From the NCBI GenBank assembly GCA_016800925.1, contig JABCPU010000098.1, positions 1-64,000 of the forward strand: DNA of 64,000 nt, read 5' to 3'. Position numbers and translations under genes: made by a program. Numbering within the stretch: the first letter of the stretch is position 1; every line of letters starts with the position of its first letter. Below are positions 10,244 to 21,117 of this stretch, one piece after another. The notes under the pieces are model-generated. The model saw nothing but the letters and a program-made list of their open reading frames with translations. It did not search any database and was not told where the DNA came from. Origin of the DNA: Suillus spraguei (lineage: Eukaryota; Basidiomycota; Agaricomycetes; Boletales; Suillaceae).

Positions 10244-13200
10244 ATGATTTTGGCTGCCGCTATTGTCCTGGGCCTTGCACTTCGTGGCTCTGCTTGCGCG
10301 GGTGACCACTTACACGCTCGCGACGTCCATCCTCAGGAATATATGGGAATGCCCAAGTACCCGCAAGTTCCACTCACACCTCCATACCGTCCTCTTATCT
10401 GGGGAGACTTGAACGTGATCCACACCACCGATACGCATGGTTGGCTACTCGGGCACCAGAAGTCGTCCTGGGCAGAACCATACTACAGGTTGGTCTTCAC
10501 AGCGGAGTTATCTCATCACTCAACCGTTACCTTGTGTGATGCAGTGGGGATCTCGGAGACTTTTCTAGCTTTGTGACTCACATGAAGCGAATTGCCATTG
10601 TTCGTCCATCAGCCGGAACTTGTGCATTCGTCGTGTATAATTCCTATTGCAGGAAAAGGATGTTGATCTTCTTTTGATAGACTCGGGTGATCTACATGAC
10701 GGTATTTGTAACCACTCACTATTTGAGACACGATCCAACTTAGGTCCTTCAGGAACGGGCCTTTCTGATGGCTATCCTCCTGGCGGTGTCAACGCACACG
10801 AGGTCTGTTCTGTGCATCGGTGATGTATAACTGACATGTCACATCCCATCCACAGTCAAACAAGTTCGTTGAGCGCCTTCCTTACGATCTCATGACTATC
10901 GGAAAGTAAGTGTTGAGTTCGTATTCCTTTTCTGATTCGCCTCAATGACCCTTTCATAGTCACGAATTGTATGTCTATGCGGATACGTATGATATGTGCG
11001 CCATTAATATTCTGAACGAATCCTCATTTAACTGACACGACGTTTGCTCATCTTTTCCTTTGTCATGTTTTTTGTCTGATCATACGGTACGCCCTGATAT
11101 TTCTGCCTCGCCTTTGCTGACATGTTGCAATACATGGTGTGGCTTTTTGGGACTTTGTCGACTCTCATTCAACTGATATGTTTATAACATTGATGTCACC
11201 TGTGGTCACCATTGTGCAAAACTCGCTTGATGGATGAATACACCGCGAACATCTTTCCAAAATGTTATGAATGCTATGTAGGTACACAAACTTCATTCCC
11301 CATCTTGCTGGGCGATACTTGACATCCAATGTCAATATCACTATTTTCGGCTCAGACGGCAAGTCTGAAAGTGTTCCAGTGGGCAGTGCGTGTAAATTCA
11401 AAATAGTCTTTGCTGCTGCCATAGTTTTCTTGCAGGCCGTTACACCAAGTTCACCACAAGGAAGTAAGTGAGCTTGTGAACTTCAGGATTGGCAATCATT
11501 TATTCGATACGGCAGAGGTCGTCGTATCACTTCTCTTGGAGTCATATTCAATTTCACCGGGAACGATGTAAACACGACTGTGCAAACCGTTCATGATATG
11601 ATCAATGAGCAGTGGGTACGTCGTTCCAGGGATTCGGGTGATGACAACCCAGTATTCTGATCTCTGTTTGCAGTTCGTTGAGGCCATCGCAGAAGAGCCT
11701 GACGCGTTCGTACTGATCGGGTAGGCTGGACCAATTGTTACTGAAGGAAACATTCGGGTTGTACTGACATGACCACAGACACATGGCAGTTTCTTATGAT
11801 AATTGTAGGATAATCGTAAGGCTTATTAGACGACGGTCTAACGACTTCGTCATCTAGGGCCGACTGTCTTCAATGCTGTGCGGGCTGTACACCCTTTGAC
11901 GCCCATCCTAATATTTGGAGGTGGAGATCGACATCTTGATTGTTTCGAATAGAATTCTCACTGCCTACTTAGGACACAGCCATATTCGTGACTGTCAACA
12001 GTATGATGGTCGTTCTATGGCTCTCGAAAGTGGACGCTACATGGAGACAATCGGTGTGTAAACTTCAAAGACGAGTAAGGGGCATTGTCTGACATGATTT
12101 TCTAGGCTGGATGAGTACGTTGTTGTAGTAATAATAAATATACCTCAGACACCTAACACGAGAAAATTAGGCGCGAACCTCGATGCCGCCAAGAATAGCC
12201 ACGACAATATCACCTTCACAAGGCGATATCTTGACCAGAACCGTGTGACCTACGAGGTAATGCATCAAGCTCTATGTTTCCTGCCACCGGCCTAATCCTA
12301 CCCGTGATTCCTATTTAGTACCACACTCATACCTCAAAATATACATTTGACACCGTTCGCGGGCGATCTATCAGCCATGGTCTGCAAGAGCTCGCGACCC
12401 GTTTTGACTTGTCCTACCTGTATGGAACAGCTCTCCGAGACTACACCATGATGCAGTGGGTGCCCGCTATGTATTATTATCGCTCAAGCTACCAGCTCAA
12501 TCATTGTCTACTAGGGATCCTTATCCCTCCAACGGGTCTCTTTTATCTCTCTGGATCGAGGAGGTGAGTGCCAAGTTTGCAGTGAAGTGAATTGTGGGTA
12601 TTGACGTGCTTAATAGGCTGTCCCGTATGCGCTCGCTATCAACAACACTCGCAGTTCCATTCCAAACATAATTATTGTCAATTCGTGGTCTCTACGTTTC
12701 GACCTCTTCAAGGGACCGTTCACCAAGAACGATCAGCTAACAATTATGCCGTACCAGGATTCATTCTCGTACATCGCCAATGTTCCATTTGGCGTAGCAA
12801 GCCTGGTGCTCCCCGCCTTGAATAACCCGAGAGCCATGAAACAAAAACGAGATGAAACCGAAGATGAAATATTGAACCGCGAAACTGATGACACTTGGGT
12901 CAGTGCTTGGTTGGAGGAGATAGACGGTACTGGTGCGGATAGACAAGAAGCAATGTCAGACAAACAGGCGTTCGGATATGTCACGAGAGATGTAAGGGTT
13001 CCATGATGTGCTTGTACTATGCTCATAACAGTTGTACAGTCATGCCCCGACGCTGATCATGCAGACGACACACTGCATACAGCGTTGCCCTACTACACGA
13101 CTCCATACAACATTGGCTCGAACCCCCCTGACGTGAGGCCGATACGCCTATAGACCTTGTCTTCCTCGACTTCAATGGAAAGATGATGATCAACGTCCTC

Positions 13201-13308
13201 AACCGCTTACAAAAGGATAAAAACTACGCTATGCATGATGTTTCATCGTATAGTCCGACGCTGACTGACGAAATACTGGGATTGTATGCTCAGGCCAAGT
13301 GGAACTGA
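10244..13308 (+). CDS. secreted calcineurin-like metallophosphoesterase (5'-nucleotidase-like, YHR202W type)
   Basis: The ATG at 10244 starts a signal peptide (MILAAAIVLGLALRGSACAG). Exons follow at 10244-10488, 10545-10599, 10653-10701, 10753-10802, 10856-10905, 10960-10995, 11282-11385, 11436-11463, 11516 onward, and several more to 13308. Metal-binding motifs appear in family order: NVIHTTDTHGW, DLLLIDSGDLHDG, MTIGNHELY and IFGGHSHIRDC. This supports a dinuclear-metal phosphoesterase exported to the vacuole or cell surface. The later part (FDLSYLYGTALRDYTMMQ, NIIIVNSWSLRFDLFKGPFT) matches the C-terminal domain of fungal 5'-nucleotidase-like proteins. Intron 6 is unusually long (10996-11281). 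Near 13133-13140 the frame must shift by one base between GSNPPDV and DTPIDLVFLDFNG, so this copy is mildly damaged or the assembly has an indel. Confidence 0.85.
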
Positions 13309-14015
13309 TTTTATGGTTTATAGTACCAAGTACCTTGAATGTTGTTACATCATGATCAATTGAGTTTTGTCTCCGGATGCAACTGTTAGACGCTGTCATG
13401 AGTACCAGCCTGAAGGTCAGAGGATTAATTTAATTTTCAGGTGCCAGTTGGACACCGCACATTATTTGGCTACTCATACTTCCTAACGCCGACTCATAGC
13501 TTGTACCATCCCGATGGTCTACGTTAAAAAGTAATCTATCGCATGGACTTGCCTATAATTATGAAATTCTACATATGATTTCCTGACGGAACATTCCCGG
13601 AAAACAACTCGTATCAAACGTCCGTGTCGTTGTTTGAGACTTTGCATTACCACTGAGGTATGTTATTTCTTTGACAGGCGATGGGCATATCTCTTAGGCT
13701 TAGAGGACATCACAATGATCGCTGACCACTTGAACTGACGGAAATGTTCTGGATTGGGTCAACTGGGAGGCATAGTCACCCTAACTTCTCCTATGACATC
13801 CAATCTGCAGCGCAACTTCTTGACTATCACGTTGATGTACGAACCATGATGAAGCAGTGTGATTCTAGGTCGAGTGTACAATTTTTACATAACTCGATGG
13901 TTATTGGATCAAGAATCAAGATCTTGCAAGATTTGATTCATGGTATAACTTATCATCGCAAGAACCTCTGATCTGCAGCTCGCGGCCCAATCGTACGGTG
14001 TGCATCCAAGCTCAT
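13309..14015. other. intergenic region, no supported gene
   Basis: No open frame here resembles a known domain or joins to neighbouring exons. It lies between the end of the metallophosphoesterase and an ORF of uncertain status on the minus strand. Confidence 0.5.
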
Positions 14016-14492
14016 TCATGTCATGAGATCAGTATTCATCCATCTGCTTATCTCAAGCCGATATCTTTTCCATGATATTCTGGCATACAAACCAACGTCG
14101 ATGAGGCTGACTTCATTGCTTGTCGTAGCACCTTCTACGTCGATCCCGCTTGGGTTTGTGGAATAAACTGCAAGGTCACGAAGTGGAGCAAGGGCCTGGA
14201 GTTTGGAGAGCAATGACGTGAAAGAACTTGCGAGTACGTCATGGGACCAGGGAGATAGTCGACGGGTACAGGAATGACGGGATGAAGAAGGGAATGATCG
14301 AGAAACATTGCCAGAGATGGCAGTAGTCTGCGGTAACTGAGTAGCTTCGGTGTCCTGTAGTGTTTCTAAAAATGCAAAGGGAAATTTATGTTGGGCATCA
14401 AATTTGCATGGCCCAGTCTCGACACCCGGTATAACCGTAGTTGTCGAATTGTGAGTAAACGCCGTTACGATTAAAGAAGTATTTTCCCACAT
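14016..14492 (-). CDS. hypothetical protein, divergent from SPC2
   Basis: A 158-codon minus-strand ORF with a true ATG, starting 91 bp from the SPC2 start in head-to-head arrangement. The product (MWENTSLIVTAFTHNSTTTV at the N-terminus, then a Ser/Thr-rich middle with SGNVSRSFPSSSRHS) has no domain I recognise. The frame needs no introns. It could be a small real gene sharing a divergent promoter or a chance ORF. The compositionally ordinary C-terminal half (SLIDVGLYARISWKRYRLEI) slightly favours a real protein. Confidence 0.3.
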   Translation of the reverse strand: MWENTSLIVTAFTHNSTTTVIPGVETGPCKFDAQHKFPFAFLETLQDTEATQLPQTTAISGNVSRSFPSSSRHSCTRRLSPWSHDVLASSFTSLLSKLQALAPLRDLAVYSTNPSGIDVEGATTSNEVSLIDVGLYARISWKRYRLEISRWMNTDLMT

Positions 14493-14583
14493 TTTTACAG
14501 TGACACGTTCTGAGCAACGACACTACTAGTACCCTACATAGTCTCGCTCACTTTCGAAACCCTTTCCCTTCTCTAATACCACC

Positions 14584-15495
14584 ATGGCACCCCGAAAGAA
14601 TGCCAAAGGACTTTCGCCAGCGCCTTCAACACCAGCGCCCTCAACACCCGCGCGTCGTCCAAGCCCAGTTGCTTCCTCTCCAGAAAAGCCGCCTGGTCCA
14701 TTGAGCATTACTATCTCTCCGGAGGAGCGTGACGTTATCAAGGTCAACAACTACAACGTGTCTGAACTCAAGAACGCATGTGATGATGCCCTCAAACGAG
14801 TGCGTAGTTTTAATGTTGTAGCTCTGAACAACCTCACATCACTCGCCATCGCAGTACTTATCGAGACCCGATTTATTTAAACAAATATATCTTCACACCG
14901 ACGTGCGGCTTGCTTTGGGGTGGGCAGGAGTATTCACAGCAGCAGCTACGGGACTTTATGGGTGGAAAACTGAGTTCGAAAAGTCGAAGCCAGCAGTCTG
15001 GGTTGGTTTCATACTGTAAGTGTTCATTATAAAATATTGCGATCTTTTTATTGAACGTCCCCCACATCACAGCTACCTGGTCCTCACATCTCTTCAGACA
15101 CTATACTCTTACTTTGTGGAGGGCGATACCATCTTTGTCGGCCGACGGAAGACCTTTTCAAAGAGAGTAAGGGTGAGATGATCACGCTATCTTTCATTCC
15201 GCTTATTTCTTTTTAGATTATAACAGAGCGGATAACGATTTCTTCGTGCACACTCCCAGTGCCGTCTTCTAAATTATCTCTCAAGCCGAGCCCCGCGAAC
15301 TCACCATCATACACACTTTCCATTAATTACGTGCAATCTACATCAGGGGGGAAATCACTACTTGCAAAGGGCCGAACACAGGAAGCCAAAGAGTACTCAG
15401 CATTTTTCGACGAGAAGGGCGTGATGGCACAGGAGGTGTTCGAGCGATGGATCGGGGAGCTGGTAGAGGCAGTGATGGAGGGAAAGGGGGCATGA
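14584..15495 (+). CDS. SPC2: signal peptidase complex subunit 2 (SPC25)
   Basis: Four exons (14584-14799, 14855-15015, 15073-15166, 15217-15495) give 249 aa with all phases consistent. After a Pro/Ser-rich cytosolic N-terminus, the family core begins with VIKVNNYNVSELKNACDDAL. Two membrane segments follow (LALGWAGVFTAAATGLYGW and KPAVWVGFILYLVLTSLQTL) around residues 100-150. The C-terminal cytosolic domain includes GDTIFVGRRKT, and it ends in a helix with VFERWIGELVEAV. SPC2 is an accessory subunit of the endoplasmic reticulum signal peptidase that removes signal peptides from secreted proteins. The ATG sits in a good fungal context (ACCACCATGG). Confidence 0.93.
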
Positions 15496-15777
15496 ATTGT
15501 TACGTCTATGCAGATGGCCCTGACATTGATATACTGGAAGGACGCGTTCTTGTAATCCTTTTACGGCACGCGTTTCACTAGTACTCTATAAAAGTTGTTC
15601 TGCTTCACTTCATTATGTAATTCGACAACTATTACACCAGTCTATCGTGAGCAAACAGCCTCGCAATAATATGGAAGTACAAGTGCAGCATGACCTGAAC
15701 TTCAATAATCATTTACAGTCCTCATATCTCCACTCCTGTTTTTTCCTACAACTCATTCTGTCTACCGCCGCCCACCC

Positions 15778-16257
15778 TTGATTTCTGACGTTTTGCTTCA
15801 TCGTATCATCGTGTCCAGTAGTTTGGAAGGTCGATACATAAGTATATTGAACTCGAAGGTAAGTCGTTTGGTACGACCTTCGTATCTATTTTGTGATCCT
15901 CATTCTCTATCTACAGTCCTCAATGGAAAAAAAATAATTCAAGTGCCTTCTGAGCGTGTACCCGCAGGCATCTACCTATCCATCAACTCAACTCGAGCAA
16001 ACAAATGCGAGCCGTGAACGATTTTCCGTATACGCGACAAGCAAGACGGTCTCTCACCTGAACGATGCTGTAACGCATTTTTAGTTGGTCCCGGGCCAAT
16101 GCCGGTCGACCATTCTTGCTAGGCTGCGGCTCTCACCAACCTCGCATGGGCCCGCCTTCAAGGCTACATTCAAAATGATCTTCGAGAAGTTGACTCTCTT
16201 CCGTGAAGCCCTTACTTTGCAACCCCAGGGCCACCCTGATGATGGGCCTGATGGTCT

Positions 16258-16302
<45 letters not shown>

Positions 16303-17860
16303 ACCTCACTATTCACTCCAGCTCATGCCGCATGGCCATCCACGTCGCCATAGAGTTCCTTCCAATTTGAGCTCAGTACCCTGTTCTCGTTTCACGCAAA
16401 CTCGGAAGAATGAAGATGTTGAGGAGGTCATTCGGCCAGCCAAGAGTCATGGGAAGTGCTGCCTTCACTACATTCAGATAGACATTTCAGCTACATGCGA
16501 CTACAGGAATCCTATTTGTCTCTTTGCAGGGTGCAATGCATCTGCTGATTAATCGTTTGTTGTAGAGCACTTTAGACCGGCATCACAATATCCCATTCAA
16601 CGATTCCAAGAACGCGTCAATGAGGTTATAAAATTGGCCCTGCAAGCAGAAGTCTATCAACACGACTCCGCCCTCGAAGTATAAAATATATGCATGGAGT
16701 TTTTCAACAACCTACGAGGCGATCGACGATTATCGAGGTTGCAACTAATTTTCGCGGGGCACAATAACTGCCAGTAGATGCAGTCTCGTGTGCTGCACGT
16801 TGTGACGATCTGCGACATGCAATTAAGCAAGGTCGTGGCCAACAGTGGTCGCTAGCCTCCCGATTCAGAACACCGCTTGAGGACCTCCAGTCTAGGGGTC
16901 CCAATCTAGCTCGCGAGCTCTCAGAGCTTAGCGAGAGCCTGCCTGATGCTCAGGGTTCCACCAGCAAGAATACTTTACAGAAAACTTGAAAAGAAATGAA
17001 GTGCAGTGGTAGCTGAACTTCAAGGTTTCTTGCGTTTCCTGCTCCCACCGTCGTATACAGACTGGCAAGCATCGTGGCCCAGTCATTGTCCTCATTGCAA
17101 ATCAATACTACCTCCTTCTGTGTGATCTCAGAGTAAAGAGCTGTTCTCGAATCCGGCTGTGCATAACTACAGCCTTTCACTTCCATGCAGTTGACCCCTT
17201 TCGAACGAAGGCAGACGGACGCGGACCGAAACTATGCCTGGAGGACGTCTACATCTGTTCTGATCAAATCTAGACAGGTGATGAAGACAGGTGTAACTCC
17301 ATCCTTTGCTGCAAGCAGACAAAGTAAAACCGGGCGCGGGGTAAGGTGAGGCGCTCTTGGCTATTGATAGTGAGCTTGAGCTCGTCCGCAAGTACATCCC
17401 CACGATATCCAATCCCACCTCTTTCTCTAGCGGCGACGCCATGCGAGCTTGCCCTTACTTTGCAATGCAACATCTGTGTGCACCTCGTTTGTCACGGGAA
17501 GCAGGACTGCGAGCAATCTTACTATTCACGTTTCGCCATGAAAGACGAGCCTCCTGCTTGATATCATGGAGAACGACACCGCATACTGAGTTCACTTTCT
17601 TGTCTGCATGTCACACTAATCGCTGTTAGTGGTGAGAAGACACCCGATGAAGTCATCCACCTCGCAGCTAGACTCCAATTAAAGGCGTCATCGACACGCT
17701 GTGGGTGGTCAACGACGCTGTCGCAAGCCACTTCGAACTTTCTACGAGAATGCGTTCAAGGACTTGGAGGGTGATGGTGTGATGAGCTGTACGAAGGTGA
17801 CCTGGCAGAGCCAATCGAGGGGGGTTAAAATATTCCGACCTTAGCCCGCTCAAGAATTTG
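15778..17860 (+). pseudogene. decayed C2-TPR-CHAT (AD-TPR type) gene, copy 1
   Basis: Fragments in shifting plus-strand frames match the neighbouring TPR-CHAT copy in order: a C2-like start (VPAGIYLSI near 15960), a TPR fragment (EALTLQPQGHPDDG near 16210), a middle ending near LLPP (about 17040), and a CHAT protease core. Both expected catalytic regions survive: HLVCHG (about 17481-17500) and FLSACHT (about 17597-17617). This matches the His/Cys dyad of CHAT peptidases. Most TPR units are missing, and a TATC microsatellite interrupts the coding sequence at about 16257-16302. There are many stops and frameshifts. Full-length relatives are large cytosolic proteins thought to act in regulated proteolysis. 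This copy cannot encode one. Confidence 0.75.
16257..16302. repeat. (TATC)n microsatellite
   Basis: About eleven uninterrupted TATC units lie inside the remains of TPR-CHAT copy 1. In the open frame they read as a meaningless LYLSIYLSI repeat. A likely polymorphic locus. Confidence 0.9.
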
Positions 17861-17869
17861 GATGTATAG

Positions 17870-19670
17870 GGCGCTTTTGGACATAATGAATATTCATTCC
17901 TTTCGCAATGGAATGGTTTTCGAGATAATGTAGAGTCAGAACAAAGTGTAAGTAAACATGGAAAGTCCTGGCTTTATTTGGAGTAAGGCAAGCGATGACG
18001 TGGCATTTACCGACTGAACATAGGTTGGAAAGAACATGCGGAATGGAGAAGGAACGTATACGTTGCACTGGATTGAATGTTCGTCATAACTGACAATGTA
18101 ATGCCTTTTGTATGTATGCATGTATGGTGGACGATGTTACAGTTATTTGCCGATATGCCGCAACTTATTTTGAAGTCCGACCAATGCTTGTTCCGAACTT
18201 TATTGGTATGCAATTATTCACGCTATGGTCCTGTCACATGAATCTTTTTCAGTTCTACGCCAGTCTGCGGCGACTCTGCGCGCCGTGCTCACCGAGGCAT
18301 CCGCAGCTGCTGGCGAGCATTACTATTAATATCACAACATCAGCGGCGAATGAATCTATCCTTCGGATTCCTTCCCTGAGCTCACTGAGCAGCCCTTAGC
18401 CTCCAGGATATGCGACTCACTTAGGCTGCGCAGTGCTTCATTCCCGCTATGACAGTAGTTGGTGTTGTGTTTCTTACTGCGTATGTTGATCTTAATCGTC
18501 GACTGTGCCTTTAGTTGTTATCAAGTCATTGGACCTTTCACTGATATTCCTACTGTTATTTATGTTAATGATGAGTCGGGATTTCTCCGTGCTATCGTCT
18601 TTTCTACATGACTGCATTGTGCTGCGATTTGTTTCCGATCATAATGGGGTCACCGTGGAGTTGACATCTGGTCCTGGGCGCATTCCTACTATCGACAGCT
18701 GGTATAATTCTTAACAGACATTTCGACCGGTCTATCTAGCCTGAAGTATATTCCCACTGTCTTTTCTCCTTCTGCCGCATCCCATATGGCTTTGAGACAG
18801 CATGACAATCATGTATGGTCTCATTAATCAATATTATCACGACGGCTTGCAAACTCTGTCCGTATCTGTACTGACCCTTGTTGCCCCCGTTGTGTGCAGA
18901 AGAGAGCAGAGATTCGTACAAAGACTGCTGCTCTATGAAAAGCCAGGCCACCGTGCTCTACTTTCAAGGCTTCCACTTCTCAGAACCTTCCTAGTAAGGT
19001 AAGTGCTTGCATTGGTTTCCGAACACCGTGTGCTAATGTGTCATGTAGATTTATTCCCGCTACCATAAGGGAGTGGGTTATATCGTGTTTTACCACTGGG
19101 ACATCATTCAAATCGATTGTCTTCCTGGCGTCTGTTTGCCCTTGTCCTTGAATGGTATTCTTCTCTCGTCTTCTTCGATTGCTCGTTCGCTCAGCCATTT
19201 GGGCCCAAGTTCGCGTTTCGCTGAAATCCCCATGGCCTCAGTGATTTATTGCCGTGTTCTCACTACTGATGTCGAGTTCGAGGTCGCGTGAGGTCTCGAT
19301 GTTATGTTTGGGATGAACTGCATTGCTGCGTGACCACCGTTTTGTGGGAAGATGAGACTCCCGTCTCCAATCCTCCATGTCTGGCCTTCAAGGTGGTGAC
19401 AGCGTTTCACTGTCCTCGTTTGTATCTGCTCATTTCCTTCTGTGTTTCCAGAAACTCCGCGTATACTTAGTGGTAATGTCAATCACATTGAACTTGCTGC
19501 TAATGATGGTGAATTAGAATCATCTTAGTCTTCGTCCCTCGTCGGGGCAATTATATTGTCTCGTAGACGTTCAGACTCGAACTTTACTGACCATGTCATC
19601 TTTTCGGGCGTGTCAATCAGGGGCCCCATAAGTTTTCAACTTAGGATGAGTCGTCAAGTGGGAGTTAAAG
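17870..19670. other. intergenic region with a dispersed repeat fragment, no supported gene
   Basis: Many short open frames, none recognisable. A block of about 90 bp at 18124-18210 (with TTTGCCGATATGCCGC and GAAGTCCGACCAATGCTTG) recurs inverted at about 21015-21105, in front of TPR-CHAT copy 2. It is probably part of an old mobile element. Confidence 0.45.
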
Positions 19671-20430
19671 ACTTTAGCCTGGCTAGTGTGTTATCACAAC
19701 AGAATCAAAATCTGTTTCTCTTGGACTACGCAAGTTCGAAACCTGCTGAACTCTAGTTTTTTTGTATCAGAACGCACTTTGACATTCATTCGTGGACGGT
19801 TTCTTCAGAAGTTCACCGCAACTAGTCTTAGTCAGGTGGTTGCCACAACAGAATCAAAATCTGTTTCTCTTGGACTGTGCAGGTTTGAAACCTGACGACA
19901 AGTTTTTTTCTATTGAAACACACCTTGACATTCACTCATGGATGACTTCTTTGAAAGTTCATCGTAACTGGTCTTAGCTAGGCGCTTGCCACAACAGAAT
20001 CAAAATCTTGTTTATCTTGAACTGTGCGGGTTCCAAACCTGCCGATGACGAGGTTTTTTCTATCAGAACGCACTTTGATGTTCACTCGTGGACGGGTTCT
20101 TTGAAAGTTCACCGTAGCTGGTGTTAGCCTGGTGGTTGCCACGACGGAATCAAAATCTGTTTCTCTCGGACTGTGCAGGTTCGAAACTTGCCGACGACAA
20201 GGTTTTTCTATCGGAACACACCTTGATATTCACCCTGATGGTTTCTTTGGCAGTTTATTGTAACTAGTCTTAGCCTGATGGTTACCACAACAGAATCAAA
20301 ATCTGTTTCTCTTTCCTGTGTAGGCTCAAAACCTGCTGATGACAGCATTTTTTTTATCGGAACACACCTTGACATCCATTATGGATGGTTTCCTTAGAGG
20401 TCCATCTTAACTGGTCTTAGCCCCTGTGCA
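19671..20430 (+). repeat. tandem array of five tRNA-Leu(CAA)-like units, period about 146-154 bp
   Basis: Five consecutive units begin at the TAG of an A-box-like TTAGCC(T/A)GG at 19675, 19829, 19975, 20125 and 20271, with the start of a sixth at 20418. Each contains an anticodon-arm-like AC(A/G)GAATCAAAATCTGT (5-bp stem, 7-nt loop ATCAAAA with T33 and anticodon position CAA), a variable region of about 14 nt, a T-arm GCAGGTTCGAAACCTGC (B box), and a run of Ts that could end RNA polymerase III transcription. A shared tail with ATCGGAACACACCTTGA follows. The acceptor stem is not complementary. So these are tRNA-derived repeats, SINE-like or satellite-like, rather than working tRNAs. Confidence 0.8.
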
Positions 20431-21117
20431 AATTGTTGATGCAACATTGATATTTACTCCATGGCGAGTCATGCCTTCGGACACGTTCGAAACACTAATT
20501 ATATTGTGCTCTGCGTAAACCCCCTCCTCTGGTCCTCTCACTACCTTGATTGCAGTAGATCTGTAGCCGGTGAAGCTTCCTTGGCGTTGCACTATAAACT
20601 GACTCGCAAACTTCAAACTCAGCCTCCGTTGGTTGTTTCTTCGTGTATTCCTGAGCAGCTTCAAGGGGTTCGTACATTGATAGGTTTTCGGTCAAATCGC
20701 AAGGCCTGCAGGCTCTGAGCTTCACAATTCTTTGTCTGTGGGACAAGTGTATTGGTTAATAACGTGCTCACGCTGCTTCCCTTTGCCAATGTAACTGAAC
20801 TGACAGCGAGATTGTATACCGTGTGATCCGCGAAAAACTTATGTCTTATGCACGAACCTTTGAAGCCGTGCCGGAATTCATCACTATGCTCAAGACACGG
20901 AGCTCCGGGGTCGGGGATTGGCGCGAGTCCGATCATTACTGATAGTAGTAAGTAACCGCACTTGTGACTTTTTGTGACACAAAATTATATTCAACTTGAG
21001 GTCTACCAACAAATAGTTCAAGACTAGAACAAGCATTGATCGGACTTCGAAATACATCGCGGCAAATCGGCAAATCGAACCGTAACCTATCGTCCACCAT
21101 ACTAAACGCATTCCCAC
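20430..21117. other. intergenic region with inverted repeat fragment
   Basis: No supported gene. The minus strand at about 21015-21105 carries the second copy of the block seen at 18124-18210. Confidence 0.45.

Noticed and set aside
19671..20430. Functional tRNA-Leu genes
   Set aside because: The anticodon and T arms fit, but the acceptor ends do not pair, the D arm does not fold normally and the units differ by indels. Called a tRNA-derived repeat instead.
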